Of a stretch of DNA of 64,000 nucleotides, positions 46,350-58,199 are shown piece by piece. A program made the position numbers and the translations under genes. Below the pieces are notes generated by a model. It made no database searches, was not told where the DNA came from, and was given only the letters and a program-made list of their open reading frames with translations. How positions within the stretch are numbered: position 1 is the first letter of the stretch; each line of letters begins with the position of its first letter. Source of the stretch: Omphalotus guepiniiformis (Eukaryota; Basidiomycota; Agaricomycetes; Agaricales; Omphalotaceae); contig JAQOOI010000022.1 in NCBI GenBank assembly GCA_028554645.1, positions 2,232,001 to 2,296,000 of the forward strand, given 5' to 3'.

Positions 46350-48106
46350 TGATCAGGTGCTAAGACCGATGATCAGACCTGTAAATGTTTCAATAAAGAC
46401 TCTATGTGACGGAGAACGAAGTGTTACCAAAAACCAGATAACCGCTGAAACCAAGCATCATCTTGAGATTGCATGCCCTTTAGTATCTTTAGCACTCATA
46501 TGCATGGGGATCTTACAGTGTTTCTACGGCCAATTTTATTACATAGCCAAGCACCGCTGTGGACAGATCGAGTCAGCACAAGAGTGGGTAGGGAAATTAA
46601 GATATATTACACAAAAACACCTGGCAGCGCAATTGTCCCTAAGAGAAGCTGCCACTCCGCGGTAGACTTGATATTGCTATTCTTGATTACGCTGGATATG
46701 ATTGTGCCAGAGAAAACGCCGTTGGGAAAAGTGACCTGACAGATTACGGTTAGAAGGTGATCACAATTAATTCGGTGCACAAACAAAATCATAGAGGAAC
46801 CTAGAAATAAGAGTCTTAGCAGCTGTCTATAGAGTGGGCCACAGGAGACTGACCAGGCACCACATGTTCCAATCAGTTCCTTCCAATATCGTTTCAACAC
46901 CAACACGTACGGAACTTGATCTAAAAGCAACGAATGAACAGCTTGGAAGACATGAACCAGGATGTAGAGCCTTACGCTTGATTGCGCCTTTGCGGTAGAG
47001 TTTGGGGCTCAACATCCTCATACGGAAGTAGAAGACCGTCAAGGGCAGAAGTATGCCTATCCCGAAACAAACACGCCACACCGTCCTCAAGTGATTCTGA
47101 CCGGCTGCGGACAGTACGATAAGAAAAACAGAAACCGCGAGAGGACCACCGAACTATCGAAAACTTCTTTGAGATAAAGCTAGCGATAGAATGAAATGCA
47201 CTTACGGAGAGAACGAAGTTCGTGACCATGACAAAAACTGTGCGAGCCATGATTATCTGCAGAGACGTTCATGAGATTGTGGTTACTCACCAGGCCCTCG
47301 ATTTTTCACCATTTTCTCATTGGCAGCTTCTGAGGCGCTAGTAGATGAGGCAGGGTACTCTCCGCCTACACCCTGAGCAGAAGTGAGCATGTGGTCGGAA
47401 AACGTCGATAAGCGTCCCTTACGATTCCTGTAATGCCTCTAGACTGTATTCAGAAGTCAAACTTTCAGTTACGGGAAATAAAGAACATACCTTGCGAAAG
47501 TTAAGAACCAGAAAAATCCTGCTGGAGTCTTTGCGTGAGCAGCTGTTGCAAGGATCGCACCCAAAACGATCATTCCCGTTGTTGAAACCAAAGCAACCTT
47601 TCGGCCAATTCGGTCGCAGATCAAGCCAACAAAAACCTGACCAAGGACTTCGCCTGAAGCCCAAATGATCAATGAGACGCGATAATTATAGAAGGGGGGT
47701 ACTGCAAGTTACCAACGAGCAAGGAGTTTGACACCCTAGTCGAGACGGAGGAAGTGTAGTCTTTGGGGTACAAGTCCTTGAAAACTACCTGCAACTCGCG
47801 TGAATAATAGAACCTAGGGAAAAGTTAGCAGGCCTTTCTGACATTAGCCATGGTCATGAGATTGTTCTGATCTGTATAGGTGTCAGTTGCATATTCGAAA
47901 CTAAGCAGGAAAGCACCGTTAGAGGACTTACAGCCATCACTAATCAGACCAAATGCTGCGGCGGCAATTGTGAAATAGGCACTGAGTTTCTCTTTGGTAG
48001 ACATGTCATGAGCTTGATTCTTGGCCTCATCCCCATGCTTCTCTGCTGTGACGACCGAATCTGACTTTCCCAAGAGAGAAGGCTGGGAGGGCATGGATTG
48101 AGCCAT
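46350..48106 (-). pseudogene. MFS phosphate/glycerophosphodiester-type transporter, N-terminal half (severed)
   Basis: Start MAQSMPSQPSLLGKSD at 48106. Exons give the first helices with ISDGYQNNLMTMANV, the loop VGEVLGQVFVGLICDRIGRK (major-facilitator signature), FLTFARGITGIGVGGEYPAS, NFVLSFGGPLAVSVFLIVL and a long central loop. Then come GTIALPGVFVGAWLCNKIGR, RNTMMLGFSGYLVFGLIIGLS, where the mobile element begins. The plasma-membrane proton symporter family takes up phosphate, glycerophosphoinositol or glycerophosphocholine. Coding text is otherwise undamaged, and the reading resumes exactly at 35133 on the far side. Confidence 0.87.
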
Positions 48107-48515
48107 GATTGAGACGAAGCGAAAAGCTCAGGTGGGCTTACCGGTTGAAAATCGCCTTGGAATATATATCTGGTTCGGTGCACACGCACGTGAAGTACTA
48201 GATGCCAGCTTGTTAGCTTATTACCACTAGTTACCTACAAAAATGATTCAAATGTGGTTCCTGATGGAGAGTTAGGCAAAAGCACAGAGATGACCCACTT
48301 TGGAGATACGTATCAACTATAGAAACCAAGATACTTACACCTGAAAGGTCCGATAGAAGATGTACATCGCAGACTCTGTATATAGGCTGTATGTGAACAC
48401 GTTCGCTTGTCAAGATATGCATACATACCTTGCCTTGCCACGTGGCTATCTTTAAAATTCTAATCCCGCATACAAGGGCTCACAACCACCGATTTGCACT
48501 TTTAGATCTTTCAGA
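48107..48515. promoter_or_regulatory. Divergent promoter region of the transporter and eIF3b
   Basis: 409 bp between opposing starts. No motif named. The transporter's promoter is therefore still in place although the gene is cut. Confidence 0.4.
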
Positions 48516-51166
48516 ATGCCTGACCTCACAAACGCTGAAAACGTAGAGGATATCGATTACTCCGACATTGAAGCAAAGTAGGGTCTCTTTTTTCTACTAA
48601 CCAGACATTCTCCTGATTATGATTTCACCAGGTATCATGTCGAATACGATGACAGCTTGGACAACACCCTCGTCGTCGATGGTGTTCCTGTTATTGACAA
48701 GTCCAAACTCGACAAACTTCTAGCAAAAATCTGTAAAGAGTTCTCTCGAAAAGGCATTCCAATCAAGCCAGATGATGTCTTTATGCCATGGGACGACGCT
48801 ACTGGGAAGAGTAAAGGGTGAGTCTGCATTATCACACATCCAGGACTCCGAGACTCCGAGCATTTCTCAATTTCGTATCAGTTACCTTTTCGTCGATTTT
48901 CGGACTGCCAATGATGCCAATAATGCGCTTATTGGCATGAACAATCATCCTTTCGATTCTAAGCATTCGTTCAAGCTCAATCGCTTCACTGATGTTGAAC
49001 GATATGCTGAGATAGATGAAACGTACGTGGAACCCGAGGCAGAGGAATATACACCTAGGGTGCGTCATTATGTCCTTGTTTAACATGTTGCTAAATTATG
49101 GTATAGGAACATTTAAAAGCTTGGCTTGCGGACCCTCAAGGTCGTGACCAATATGTCACCTATCGAGGCGAAGATGTTGAGATATACTGGCACGGTAAAC
49201 CATCCCAATGTGAACGGGCCTATAAGCCTGTAGGTTCAACTGCCTACTCGGATTGTTTTGCAGCGTAACTGACTCAATTCTCAGGATTGGGGAGGTTTCT
49301 TGTATGTCTCATGGTCACCCCTCGGAACATATATTGCTACGCTCCATCGTCAAGGTGTACGGCTATGGGGGGGTCCTTCTTGGAAACCTCAACAACGTTT
49401 CGCGCATCCGTTGGTGAAGCTGATCGACTTCTCTCCGTGCGAAAACTACCTCGTCACGTGGTCCAACGAGGCCATTGTCGTTCCGGAAGGTGCACCCCAG
49501 GGACCTCAGTACTTCTCGCCGGAAGATGAAGGAAATAACTTGGCAGTATGGGATATCAAGTCTGGCGATTTATTGCGCACTTTTTCTACCGCTGTAGAGA
49601 ACGAGGGCCCAGGAGTAAAGCGACAAATGCAGTGGCCGGCGTTGAAATGGAGTCCCGACGACAAATTCTGTGCACGCGTTACGCCTGGTCAAATGATAAG
49701 CGTTCACGAGCTACCCAGCATGTACCTTCATGGGAAGAAGAGTCTCAAGATCGAAGGAGTTGTTGATTTTGAATGGTGTCCTCTCAGTGACAAAGACAAA
49801 GAGGAGGTCGAAAAGGCAGAGAAGTCAGCCAATGGAACCGGAAATAAAACCATCAAAAAAGTACCTGAGAATATGCTAGTATATTGGACTCCCGAGGTGG
49901 TAAATCAGCCTGCTCGTGTCACTCTGTTAAGTTTCCCAAGTCGCACCATTTTGCGGCAGAAAAATTTGTTCAGCGTCTCAGAGGTTGGTACTTCACTCTT
50001 CTGGTTCTCCATCTGCTTAACGCTTGCTGTTCTCTAGTGTAAGCTCTATTGGCAGAATCAGGGTGATTTCTTGTGCGTAAAAGTTGACAGACATACCAAG
50101 ACCAAGAAATCTATTTTCTGCAATCTCGAGATCTTCCGCGTTCGCGAAAAAGATTACCCTGTAGAAGTGGTTGAATTGAAAGGTTAGGAAACTCGCTAGC
50201 AGCTCTGACAGAAAGCTGATTACTCACTCAAGATACGGTGACGGATTTCTCATGGGAGCCAAAAGGCGAACGGTTTGCTATCGTCTCCAGCAGTGACCCC
50301 AACCTTGGAAACCCAGGGCCCGGTATCACAATTAAAACAGACGTCAGTTTCTATCAACTAGACCGTGTCAAAAACGACTTTAAAGTTCTCAGTGAGCAAG
50401 TTTGAATCTCGACGTAGTGCATTGTGCATTGACAGCTTCTGTTTAGAAACCTTATCGAATCGCACTAGCAATGCAATCAGATGGTCTCCCCGCGGTCGAT
50501 TCGTCGTGTTAGCCACAGTGGGGTCATCAAGCAAATCCGAGCTCGAATTTTGGGACCTTGATTTTAACCTAGAGGACCGGAGGGAAGGTCAGGGCGCTAA
50601 AGAGGACTGGGGAAGCAACATCCAACTCCTCGGAACGGCTGATCATTATGGTGTGACCGACGTTGAATGGGACCCTAGTGGAAGATACCTGGCCACGAGT
50701 GCGAGCGCGTGGACTCACACCGTAAGCATCTTCATTCGGTGGAGCTACCTCTTCTCATCTCACTTTGACTCAGCTTGAGAATGGCTATGCTATCTGGGAT
50801 TTCCGAGGGCAAGAACTAATCAAGCAGATACAAGACCGCTTCAAACAGTTCCTTTGGCGCCCCCGGCCTCGCACACTCCTTTCAAAGGAGCAGCAGAAAC
50901 AGATACGGAAAAATTTGAAAGAATACAGTCGTGTGTTCGAGGAGGAGGACCAAAAGGAGAGCGAGACGGTCAATACAGAGTTACTCGCTCAACGCCGACG
51001 CCTTGTAGACGAATGGAATGCTTGGCGTGCTCGCTGTAAGAAGGAGAGTGCTGAGCAAAGTGGTCATGATCATGCGAAGACCCAACATTCCGAAGAGGAC
51101 AAGGAGGAGATTGAGGTATGGGTGGAGGACGTAATTGAACAGATTGAGGAAGAAGTGGTGGATTAA
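48516..51166 (+). CDS. PRT1: Translation initiation factor eIF3 subunit b (Prt1)
   Basis: Scaffold subunit of eIF3, acting at the 40S ribosome. Start [20 protein letters not shown]. An RRM at about residues 35-125 ([11 protein letters not shown]...[17 protein letters not shown]) is followed by a beta-propeller: [67 protein letters not shown] and [18 protein letters not shown]. The C-terminal helix contains [18 protein letters not shown] and an acidic end, with stop at 51166. About 760 residues with eight or so introns; complete and typical. Confidence 0.95.
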
Positions 51167-51916
51167 GGTTGTTATTTGCCTACACTCTTACCACGAGCTA
51201 CATATATGACAAGCTTGGTATCACTGTAAGATGCGATATATACTTCCTTATGCATCTTTGTCTTCCTTATGCATCTTTGTCGTTGTGATACACAATACAA
51301 CAGGTTGTACATGATGCAGGAGAAGGGTCAGGTGTCGCCGACGTGTCTTTCTCATGCTAGAGCCTCACTCCATCTCTTCATCCTCCTCATCGTGTCAAGC
51401 ATTGACCACCATTTCATCTGGAGAACTTTGGAATATATTCGTGTTTGCTTCGGTAAGGTTATAATTTAAGTTGTAAGTATCGAAAGGAAAAATAGGTATA
51501 GGGGAAATACAATCAGGCCCAAGCGGCATACGGTTCGAGGCTCCCAACCAACAGCTTTGGCATCATCTTGTGTAACAGAGCGGTCATTGTAGGTGTCGGT
51601 GTGTTACCTTTGAAGAATCAAAATCAAGCCTGAAAATGGTATTTTTCTTCACCAGCGCATGTAATCATCAAGCCACAGCGCTCTCCGGTCTTGTTCTGCG
51701 CACCGGCAATGGGTACCGTGCTCTAGTCGAGTACCTGCTTGAGTACAGTATAGTACACCATGTTGTGCATTGTTTGATCACCCGGACCCGATATCGCGTA
51801 ACATTGACCGATTATTCCCGATATCTTATCTGACAAGCGCTTTTTTATCTCTCATCTTTCCTTCCATCGACATTGATATAAAGCCTGCTGCCGTCCGTCT
51901 GCGTTTCTCTTCACCC
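51167..51916. other. Spacer between eIF3b and the bZIP gene, with a short tandem repeat
   Basis: Holds the eIF3b 3' end and the bZIP promoter. It contains a perfect tandem pair of a 19-mer (51243-51261 and 51262-51280, cttccttatgcatctttgt). No ORF of interest. Confidence 0.5.
51243..51280 (+). repeat. 19 bp tandem duplication
   Basis: Two perfect adjacent copies just downstream of the eIF3b stop. Probably a replication-slippage duplication. Confidence 0.85.
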
Positions 51917-53636
51917 ATGGCTACTTCTGTCGTAGCAGCCTCTACCACCCTTTGGGCAACTCGTAACTACTCTATACATTCTTCCTTTCTTCTCGCTGAT
52001 TTTTGCTACGTGTCTAGCTTCCAAGGAGTGGGTCATTCAGCCCAAGCCGAAACCAGGTCGTAAACCGAAGAAAGACCCTGCAGTACCGGATAGCACTGAC
52101 GATGTCGGTCTACTTTGACTTCTGCACTGCGTGTACCTCGCATACTAATACATCTGTGTACAGGCCGATGGCAAGGGACGTCGCGTTCAGAACAGGTCAA
52201 GTAACATACTAGTGTGCACACATATGTATCCCGTGCTGATATATTCCTTTAGGGCAGCACAGCGCGCCTTTCGAGAGCGTAAACAATCACAACTTGCCGA
52301 ACTACAGGCTCGTCTTCAGTCTTATGAACAGGGTGAGATCGAGCGTAATGTCGCACTCCAAAACATTGCCAAACGGTTGAAAGAGGAGAACGAAGCTTTA
52401 CGCCATGAAAATTCACTTCTCAAAGAGAAAGTATCGGTATTGGAAAAAGAGCAACTCCTTCATGAGAGCGAGAAGAAGAGATGGAGAGACCACTCACCCT
52501 CTTCTTCCGCCTCCAGGAAGCGTCCGAGGACAGAAGGTGAAAGCAACGCTTCCCTTGTTTCTACCGTCCCCGGGATCTTCTCTTCAGCTTCACCGCCATC
52601 TATGGCATCTTCTCCAGACTCGTTCTCTTCGGATTCACCTTTCTCACCGGCTCCCCTCGAGTCTCAACTCCCGGGTTCACCGTCAAACACAGTGTTTGGC
52701 TTCGTGGCCACGGATAAGCCTGACGCCTATGTCGGTCATTCGTCCTTTGTGTCGTGTGGCTTTTGCAGCGAGCACACGATATGTGTTTGTCGTGAAGCTT
52801 TTCCCCCGTCATCAGAGGTCATAGTCCCCAAGACAGAGGTATTCGAATCAACCGCCTCCTCTGGCGTGATCAGGATCGGTACGCCTGCACATTCACCTCC
52901 TTCCATTCTGGAGAACCTGCCTGCATTCCAGCCAGCGGTACCGCTTCGTCGTCGCCAGACGGCTTCCACAGACCCGATTCCCCCGGTCGCTCAGCCTTCT
53001 CAGCCTCCGGCCACATGCACCGGTGATCCTAGTAATTGCCTAGCATGCGCTGACGATTCATTTGGGAAAGCGTTCTGCGCGGCTCTGGGCAGGTCGGTGG
53101 TAGTGCAAGCATCTAATTGCTCATGTCCCACGACGACGACAAACTTCAGTGTGGATCCTGCAGTCACAAGCCTCAGTAATGGTGCTGGTTCTCATACTCC
53201 TCCCACGTCGTCTGCACTTTTCTCACAGCACTCGGACGATGAAACCATTCCCACAAATGATGCGTGGAAACAGCTCAAGTCTCACCCTAATGTAGCCTTC
53301 TCTGACCTAGCGCTACTCGCCGACGTCGTCGCCCGTAGATCCAGATGTACTGGTCCTACGGTGGTCATATCTCCAGCTCCTGGTACAGTGACACCTGAGC
53401 GAATTGTTTCACCGGCTCCTTCAACTGTTGGATTTTCAGGGACTTCTGATATAGAGTCAGTCCTATTGACTGACCCTCACGCACACTACCACGAAGAAAG
53501 GGCGAGGTCGTCGCCACCCCGTCTCGTGCCGCAGGAAATTCTTCTGCAATGTGGGCGAGAAAGATTACGCCAAGTACAGGCGGCTGGAGTACGTGAGGCT
53601 CTGCGTCTTCTTGATGCCAAATTTCCATCGTCTTAA
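51917..53636 (+). CDS. Pap1/Yap1-like bZIP transcription factor
   Basis: Nuclear stress-type regulator. Start MATSVVAASTTLWAT; the next exon gives PSKEWVIQPKPKPGRKPKKD and then DGKGRRVQNR|AAQRAFRERKQSQLAEL, the basic region with the N-x3-Q-R-x-F-R Pap1 signature, followed by a leucine zipper (residues about 75-125). The middle is Ser/Pro-rich. Cys are clustered in FVSCGFCSEHTICVCREAF and later CTGDPSNCLACADDSFGKAF followed by C, which could serve redox or metal sensing. Stop at 53634-53636; about 515 residues. A nuclear-export type C-terminal Cys-rich domain is only loosely similar to Yap1. Complete; convergent with the PPR gene, 84 bp between stops. Confidence 0.85.
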
Positions 53637-53720
53637 CTTTCTACACTTTTTAAAACTATCAATTTGCATCCTTTGTATCCTTATTAACCCTCAAATGTTG
53701 CCTGCTCATAAATTGCATGA

Positions 53721-56219
53721 TCATCCATTACCTTGCGTAGTGCTATGTAATACAGTATTTTTTCTGGAATTAAAGATCTCCCATATTTTCCTCAACCTCC
53801 ATAGTTTTCTGTACAATGTACTCCACTCGGCCCTCGATAAGGGGTGTGCGCCTCTCTGATTATACTGGACTTGTCTGAAGTGGATTGCAAGTTTCTGCAG
53901 AGAAACAGAGCGTAAATTTTCAGGAAAGGGCTCCACGTACGGCCACAACGAAATCAACGAACGCCTAGCCATCGAGTATGCTCCCACAGCAAAGAAAGCA
54001 CTGGCAAGTGCGTCGATGGCGGCTATATCAGGACGGATATTAGCCTGGACCATACGCTGAAATATCCGGACGGCCTGCTCAGGATTGCCTTGGCGCGCAT
54101 ACCCTGCTATCAGAATGGTATACATGATGACATTGGGCTCAACCCCAACATGAACAGCAGACTTCAGTACGTCCGAGGCAGCTTGAAGATCCCCTGAACG
54201 CGCGTAACCCTCCATGAGGGCACTGAAATGATACTCGGTGGGCTGAATCCCGCGATCCAATAGCATTTGGAAGATGTCTTGTGCAGCATCCATGTCCAAT
54301 TTGAGACCTGCCTCGCGCTTAATGCGTAGAGCAGTAACGGCACCGTCGACGTTTACTCTGCGTTCCTTAAGGTTGTCTACGGCAGGCTGGATGAGATGAT
54401 GGTGTGGTACTTGCAACGAGATGCCAGCAATCGGGTCAAAAGATCCATTATTTCCGTGGTCAGGAATAATGTTGTCCGAAGATCCGCGGGGTCGTGCTTG
54501 GCGTTTCCGGGAAAAATGGACTGCGATAGAGTCCCAACCGGCGCCAAATGTCAAGTATCTTTCATGGCGAATGACAGAGCTAAGGATGACGTGAAGATGC
54601 CGTAGTGTAGGCTGTATGGAGGGTGAACACAGCTTGTTAAAGAGGCGAAGTAACACGTTCGGACGAGCGTGCTTGATCTTGGCAACGTGAGCGATTAGGA
54701 TTTCTACAGTAGACGCATTCGGCTGGATACCGTTCGAGTCCATGATGCTCAAAATTTTCGGTACGCAATCAACATCTTGGACAGGTAGCAAGCCCTTCAG
54801 GAGGGCGTTCAGGACCCGTGTCGTGGGTGAAATTCCTGAAGTCGTCAAAGGCGCACTGACGGAGGTATAGTCAGGGGCCAATGATTCAAACAATCTATGC
54901 GTAGACATTTGCGGGTCATACATTTCAGCCACCAAACGAACAGCAGTACGCTGATCTCCTGTTGTACAGAAGGCGTGTATGAGAGAGGTGACAGTTTCCG
55001 CTGTAGGTCTGACGCCGGATGTTATCAAGCCATTCAAAATGGCCAGAGCACCTGCGAGGTCCCGTCGAGAAGCCATGTAATGAATAAAGGTCGAGAACGT
55101 TTCCGCGTTCGGAGTTACTGGGTTTGTTAGGGAAACAGGTAGAGGCGAATATGCAACGGCATCTCCGTCTTCCGGGGTGGAAATGACCCCAGACAGGACG
55201 TGTATAATGGAAGCCACTTGTGAGTTTTCGAACAGATTTAGAATACGCAGAGCGCCTGTGATGTCGTGAGCATCGAGGCGAAGTTGTAATAAACGATTGA
55301 GGGTGCTGACGACAGAACCATCTCCTAGGACGGATACAGACCGGAGAGCTCGATCCTGAACTTGAGCATTGGGTCCAAAAGTTCGATAATAAGAAGCAAT
55401 TATTACATGTGTGTCGTCGTCTGGAGGAATCCCAATCTGCGACATCATGCGGAGCAACTGTCTTGTTCCCGCCAGATCGCGATTGCGGACGCGGCCTGAA
55501 ATCAGGAGGTGGAATGTCCTTCTGTTGGGCTTTACATGAAAAGCTTGGAACTCTTCCAAGACATCGCGGAGAGTTGCATGACGATCCATCTCTACCAGCG
55601 CGCGAATACGCCAATTGAGCAGTCGAACGCTTGTCTTTCCGGTCTGACGTTTCCCCAGTGACACCACGGAGAGAACCGCATTCCAATGATGCGAAGTTGC
55701 AAGACGATGCGTGGTGCACTCGTATGCATTTTGTCTCAGCTTGCAGCCAAGGGCATGAGCAAGTTGAAGCACTTGCACGGCACGACGGAAGGCCGGCGTC
55801 GACGACATTGCTTCGGCCAATTCTCGCGTTTTGACATTGTCCAATAAATGCTCTGTTAGGACTTGCGATGCACGAATCTCGTTCAGAAGAGACTTCTTGT
55901 TGTCCACTCGGGATATTATTGCAGACAGAAGCTCTACAGGAAGAGGGGGTCGGTCGTGGAATGAGTATTTGCCATCCTTGGAAGTTGGTATGTCCTCCTT
56001 TCCGGTCATAGAAGAGCTCGTACCGGCTTTCTGGATGCCGGCAGGAGAAGAACGGGGCGTATCTGGCCGACGAACTTGAGCGGCCGACGGAAAGCATCGT
56101 ACAGAGATAGAAGAGCGATTGTGAAACACGGACAGTCGAAGAGGGCTGAAAGATGAATTTGTTCCAGAAATGAGATATTCAAAGTGCCGCCTAAGAGCAA
56201 GACCAGCTCTCTTGAGCAT
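53721..56219 (-). CDS. Pentatricopeptide repeat (PPR) protein, probably mitochondrial
   Basis: Single-exon frame of about 832 residues starting MLKRAGLALRRHFEYLISGT, Arg-rich and amphipathic as expected for a mitochondrial presequence. PPR-type helix pairs are visible, for example NRRTFHLLISGRVRNRDLAG, NAETFSTFIHYMASRRDLAG, TAETVTSLIHAFCTTGDQRT, TEYHFSALMEGYARSGDLQA and NVIMYTILIAGYARQGNPEQ. PPR proteins bind organelle RNA; the target here is unknown. The frame extends about six codons upstream of the ATG without another start. An intronless gene of this size stands out among its intron-rich neighbours but is common for PPR genes. Confidence 0.88.
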   Translation of the reverse strand: MLKRAGLALRRHFEYLISGTNSSFSPLRLSVFHNRSSISVRCFPSAAQVRRPDTPRSSPAGIQKAGTSSSMTGKEDIPTSKDGKYSFHDRPPLPVELLSAIISRVDNKKSLLNEIRASQVLTEHLLDNVKTRELAEAMSSTPAFRRAVQVLQLAHALGCKLRQNAYECTTHRLATSHHWNAVLSVVSLGKRQTGKTSVRLLNWRIRALVEMDRHATLRDVLEEFQAFHVKPNRRTFHLLISGRVRNRDLAGTRQLLRMMSQIGIPPDDDTHVIIASYYRTFGPNAQVQDRALRSVSVLGDGSVVSTLNRLLQLRLDAHDITGALRILNLFENSQVASIIHVLSGVISTPEDGDAVAYSPLPVSLTNPVTPNAETFSTFIHYMASRRDLAGALAILNGLITSGVRPTAETVTSLIHAFCTTGDQRTAVRLVAEMYDPQMSTHRLFESLAPDYTSVSAPLTTSGISPTTRVLNALLKGLLPVQDVDCVPKILSIMDSNGIQPNASTVEILIAHVAKIKHARPNVLLRLFNKLCSPSIQPTLRHLHVILSSVIRHERYLTFGAGWDSIAVHFSRKRQARPRGSSDNIIPDHGNNGSFDPIAGISLQVPHHHLIQPAVDNLKERRVNVDGAVTALRIKREAGLKLDMDAAQDIFQMLLDRGIQPTEYHFSALMEGYARSGDLQAASDVLKSAVHVGVEPNVIMYTILIAGYARQGNPEQAVRIFQRMVQANIRPDIAAIDALASAFFAVGAYSMARRSLISLWPYVEPFPENLRSVSLQKLAIHFRQVQYNQRGAHPLSRAEWSTLYRKLWRLRKIWEIFNSRKNTVLHSTTQGNG

Positions 56220-58199
56220 GGACAGCCAGGTCGACAATCAGAAGGATGTCGACGACCTGAAAGCCAAAAAGGAATAAGTGCAAAGAATGATTTGAGAACA
56301 TTGAGACTTACTACCCGTAGGAGTGTGGGTAGCTGGTCTAATATGTGCGGCGCCGGCGCATTACACGCTGTTTCCTGACTATAACTTCCGATAGTGAAAC
56401 TATGAGCGACAGTGAGTCCAAGCTTCAAGCTTTTTCGTGTTGCAGCGACCACGTGACCCAACACATTCTAGGCTCACCCTAGGGCCGGTCTCGACCCCCT
56501 TCAAGTTAAGCTTCAAATTCAAATTTCAGAGCCTTCATCCAAGATATTTCTTGCAGATAATTGACAAGCACATCGTAATGATGATCATACTGTTCCTTGT
56601 ATCGTATGTATTTGTTACTTGGGATAAGTCAAGTTGAATGCCTTATTAATGCCAAGTAGTAGGCAACATTCGTCCCCGAAACTACATTATGCATTCAATG
56701 TCACTGCAATCAGATAGAATAGCAATATCAGAAGGAAGCGATCCTCGAGAAGCCACTCCTCCAGACCCCGACTCAGTTCGACCGGTAACGGTACATGCCA
56801 CCTCCATGGTACTAGGAAAGCCGGGGAACCATATCCCTGTTGCAACACATGATAAGGCGCAACAGAATTGATATGAGCTGTTCGGCGTTCTCAAACTCTG
56901 AGGGCAGGATTTCCATATACGTGAAGATGTGAGGTAGTAAATTAGCTCACTTGCACTCTGGGGTACGCAGAACGGGGCAATTGTGAGAAACCCAATATCA
57001 GAGTCAACCTACAACATCCAATATGTACGTCGAGGCAACGCGGGTCTGTATTCATAATCCATAGCGCATTGGGCACAGGAAGCGTATTAATAAGAATCCG
57101 GCATACTTTGTATGTAGAGTAACGACTCCATGGATTTCCAGGCACGTTGCGATTCATGATGCGCTCTCCCTTCTGTTTGTAGGACCGGACTACCGGCAGC
57201 GCGTGTGATCTTCTGCTGCTTAGACGATAGCTCAAGAGAAGTAGCATTCAAAATTGTTGCGGTACCAATTTATGGTGTCATGCCGTACTATTGAGCGAAA
57301 TGCGTTGATCCGGAGTGCAAAAATAAAGCTCTCCGGGTCCGCCACGATGCCAGTATACCAAGGGCCAAAGTTCAGGACTTGTGGGGATGACATGGTCGGG
57401 AGCTCTTTTAGGTCCTCTCCATTGAGCTACGAGTCTCGCAGACGTTACTCCTCGGTGACCAAGAACGATAGCCTAAAGAACCGCGGGCCACAGATGACAA
57501 AGAAAGCTCGGAGATGCAAAGGGGGGATGAAGAGAACAGGAACCAGATGGTCTCGTGGTTATTGACGTTGAATATTGAGTGCCAGGAACGGACGAGAACA
57601 GTCAATTGCAGTACTGAATAGAAGGCGAAACAGGTGTTGGATGGGGACATAATCACAGCCCCGGAGAAAACCCTAGCGTAGGAAGCGAGACACACGGAGA
57701 AAGAGAGAAAGAGAAGAAGGCGATGGCCATAAGCAAACAAGAAAAGTCCGATATCAAAGAAAAAAGAAAAAAAAAAAAGAAAGGAGTGGAGGTTGGAAGA
57801 GAAAACACTGAGTACAGAATACTGAGTGGCAGTGGTGGTCACGTGGTTGAAGGACAACCGTTAGGCACGGAAATTCAGTTTGATTCGTTTTGAACGCGTT
57901 TGTTGAGAATGTTGGGCCGCAAATGAATTTCCGGGGTGACTGTAAGGGATTTCGCTGTGCATCTGGGCAATCCGTACTGACTCAGATCTCAGTTCATTTC
58001 ATGCATCTTCTGCGGCATTCTCTAGCTACCGTAACCGTTTCTCTGCTTGCTTCGGTCCTGCTCCTCCGCGTCTCTTTATCATGCCAGTTCTTGTTGCATT
58101 CAGTCACTGACTCATTCCATTTACGGTGCTTGTCCCTGTCCTTCATGTTTCAAGTCACTTCTGCGGCCAGATCTGAAGGCTATTCGAAACCCCCTCGGG
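56220..58199. other. Two-kilobase spacer without a supported gene
   Basis: Contains the PPR gene promoter and the upstream region of the adenylating enzyme. It has short ORFs only (for example 57254-57565 plus, Arg/Lys/Ser-rich) and an A-rich stretch at about 57758-57785. A D-arm-like tagctcaatgg on the minus strand near 57424 has no matching T-arm, so no tRNA is called. Confidence 0.45.

Noticed and set aside
54925..56097. 390-codon minus ORF overlapping the PPR gene
   Set aside because: A shifted frame of the PPR coding sequence with Ser/Arg/Cys-rich composition typical of an out-of-frame shadow.
57390..57450. tagctcaatggagag A-box-like motif on the minus strand
   Set aside because: No B-box or cloverleaf pairing at the expected distance.
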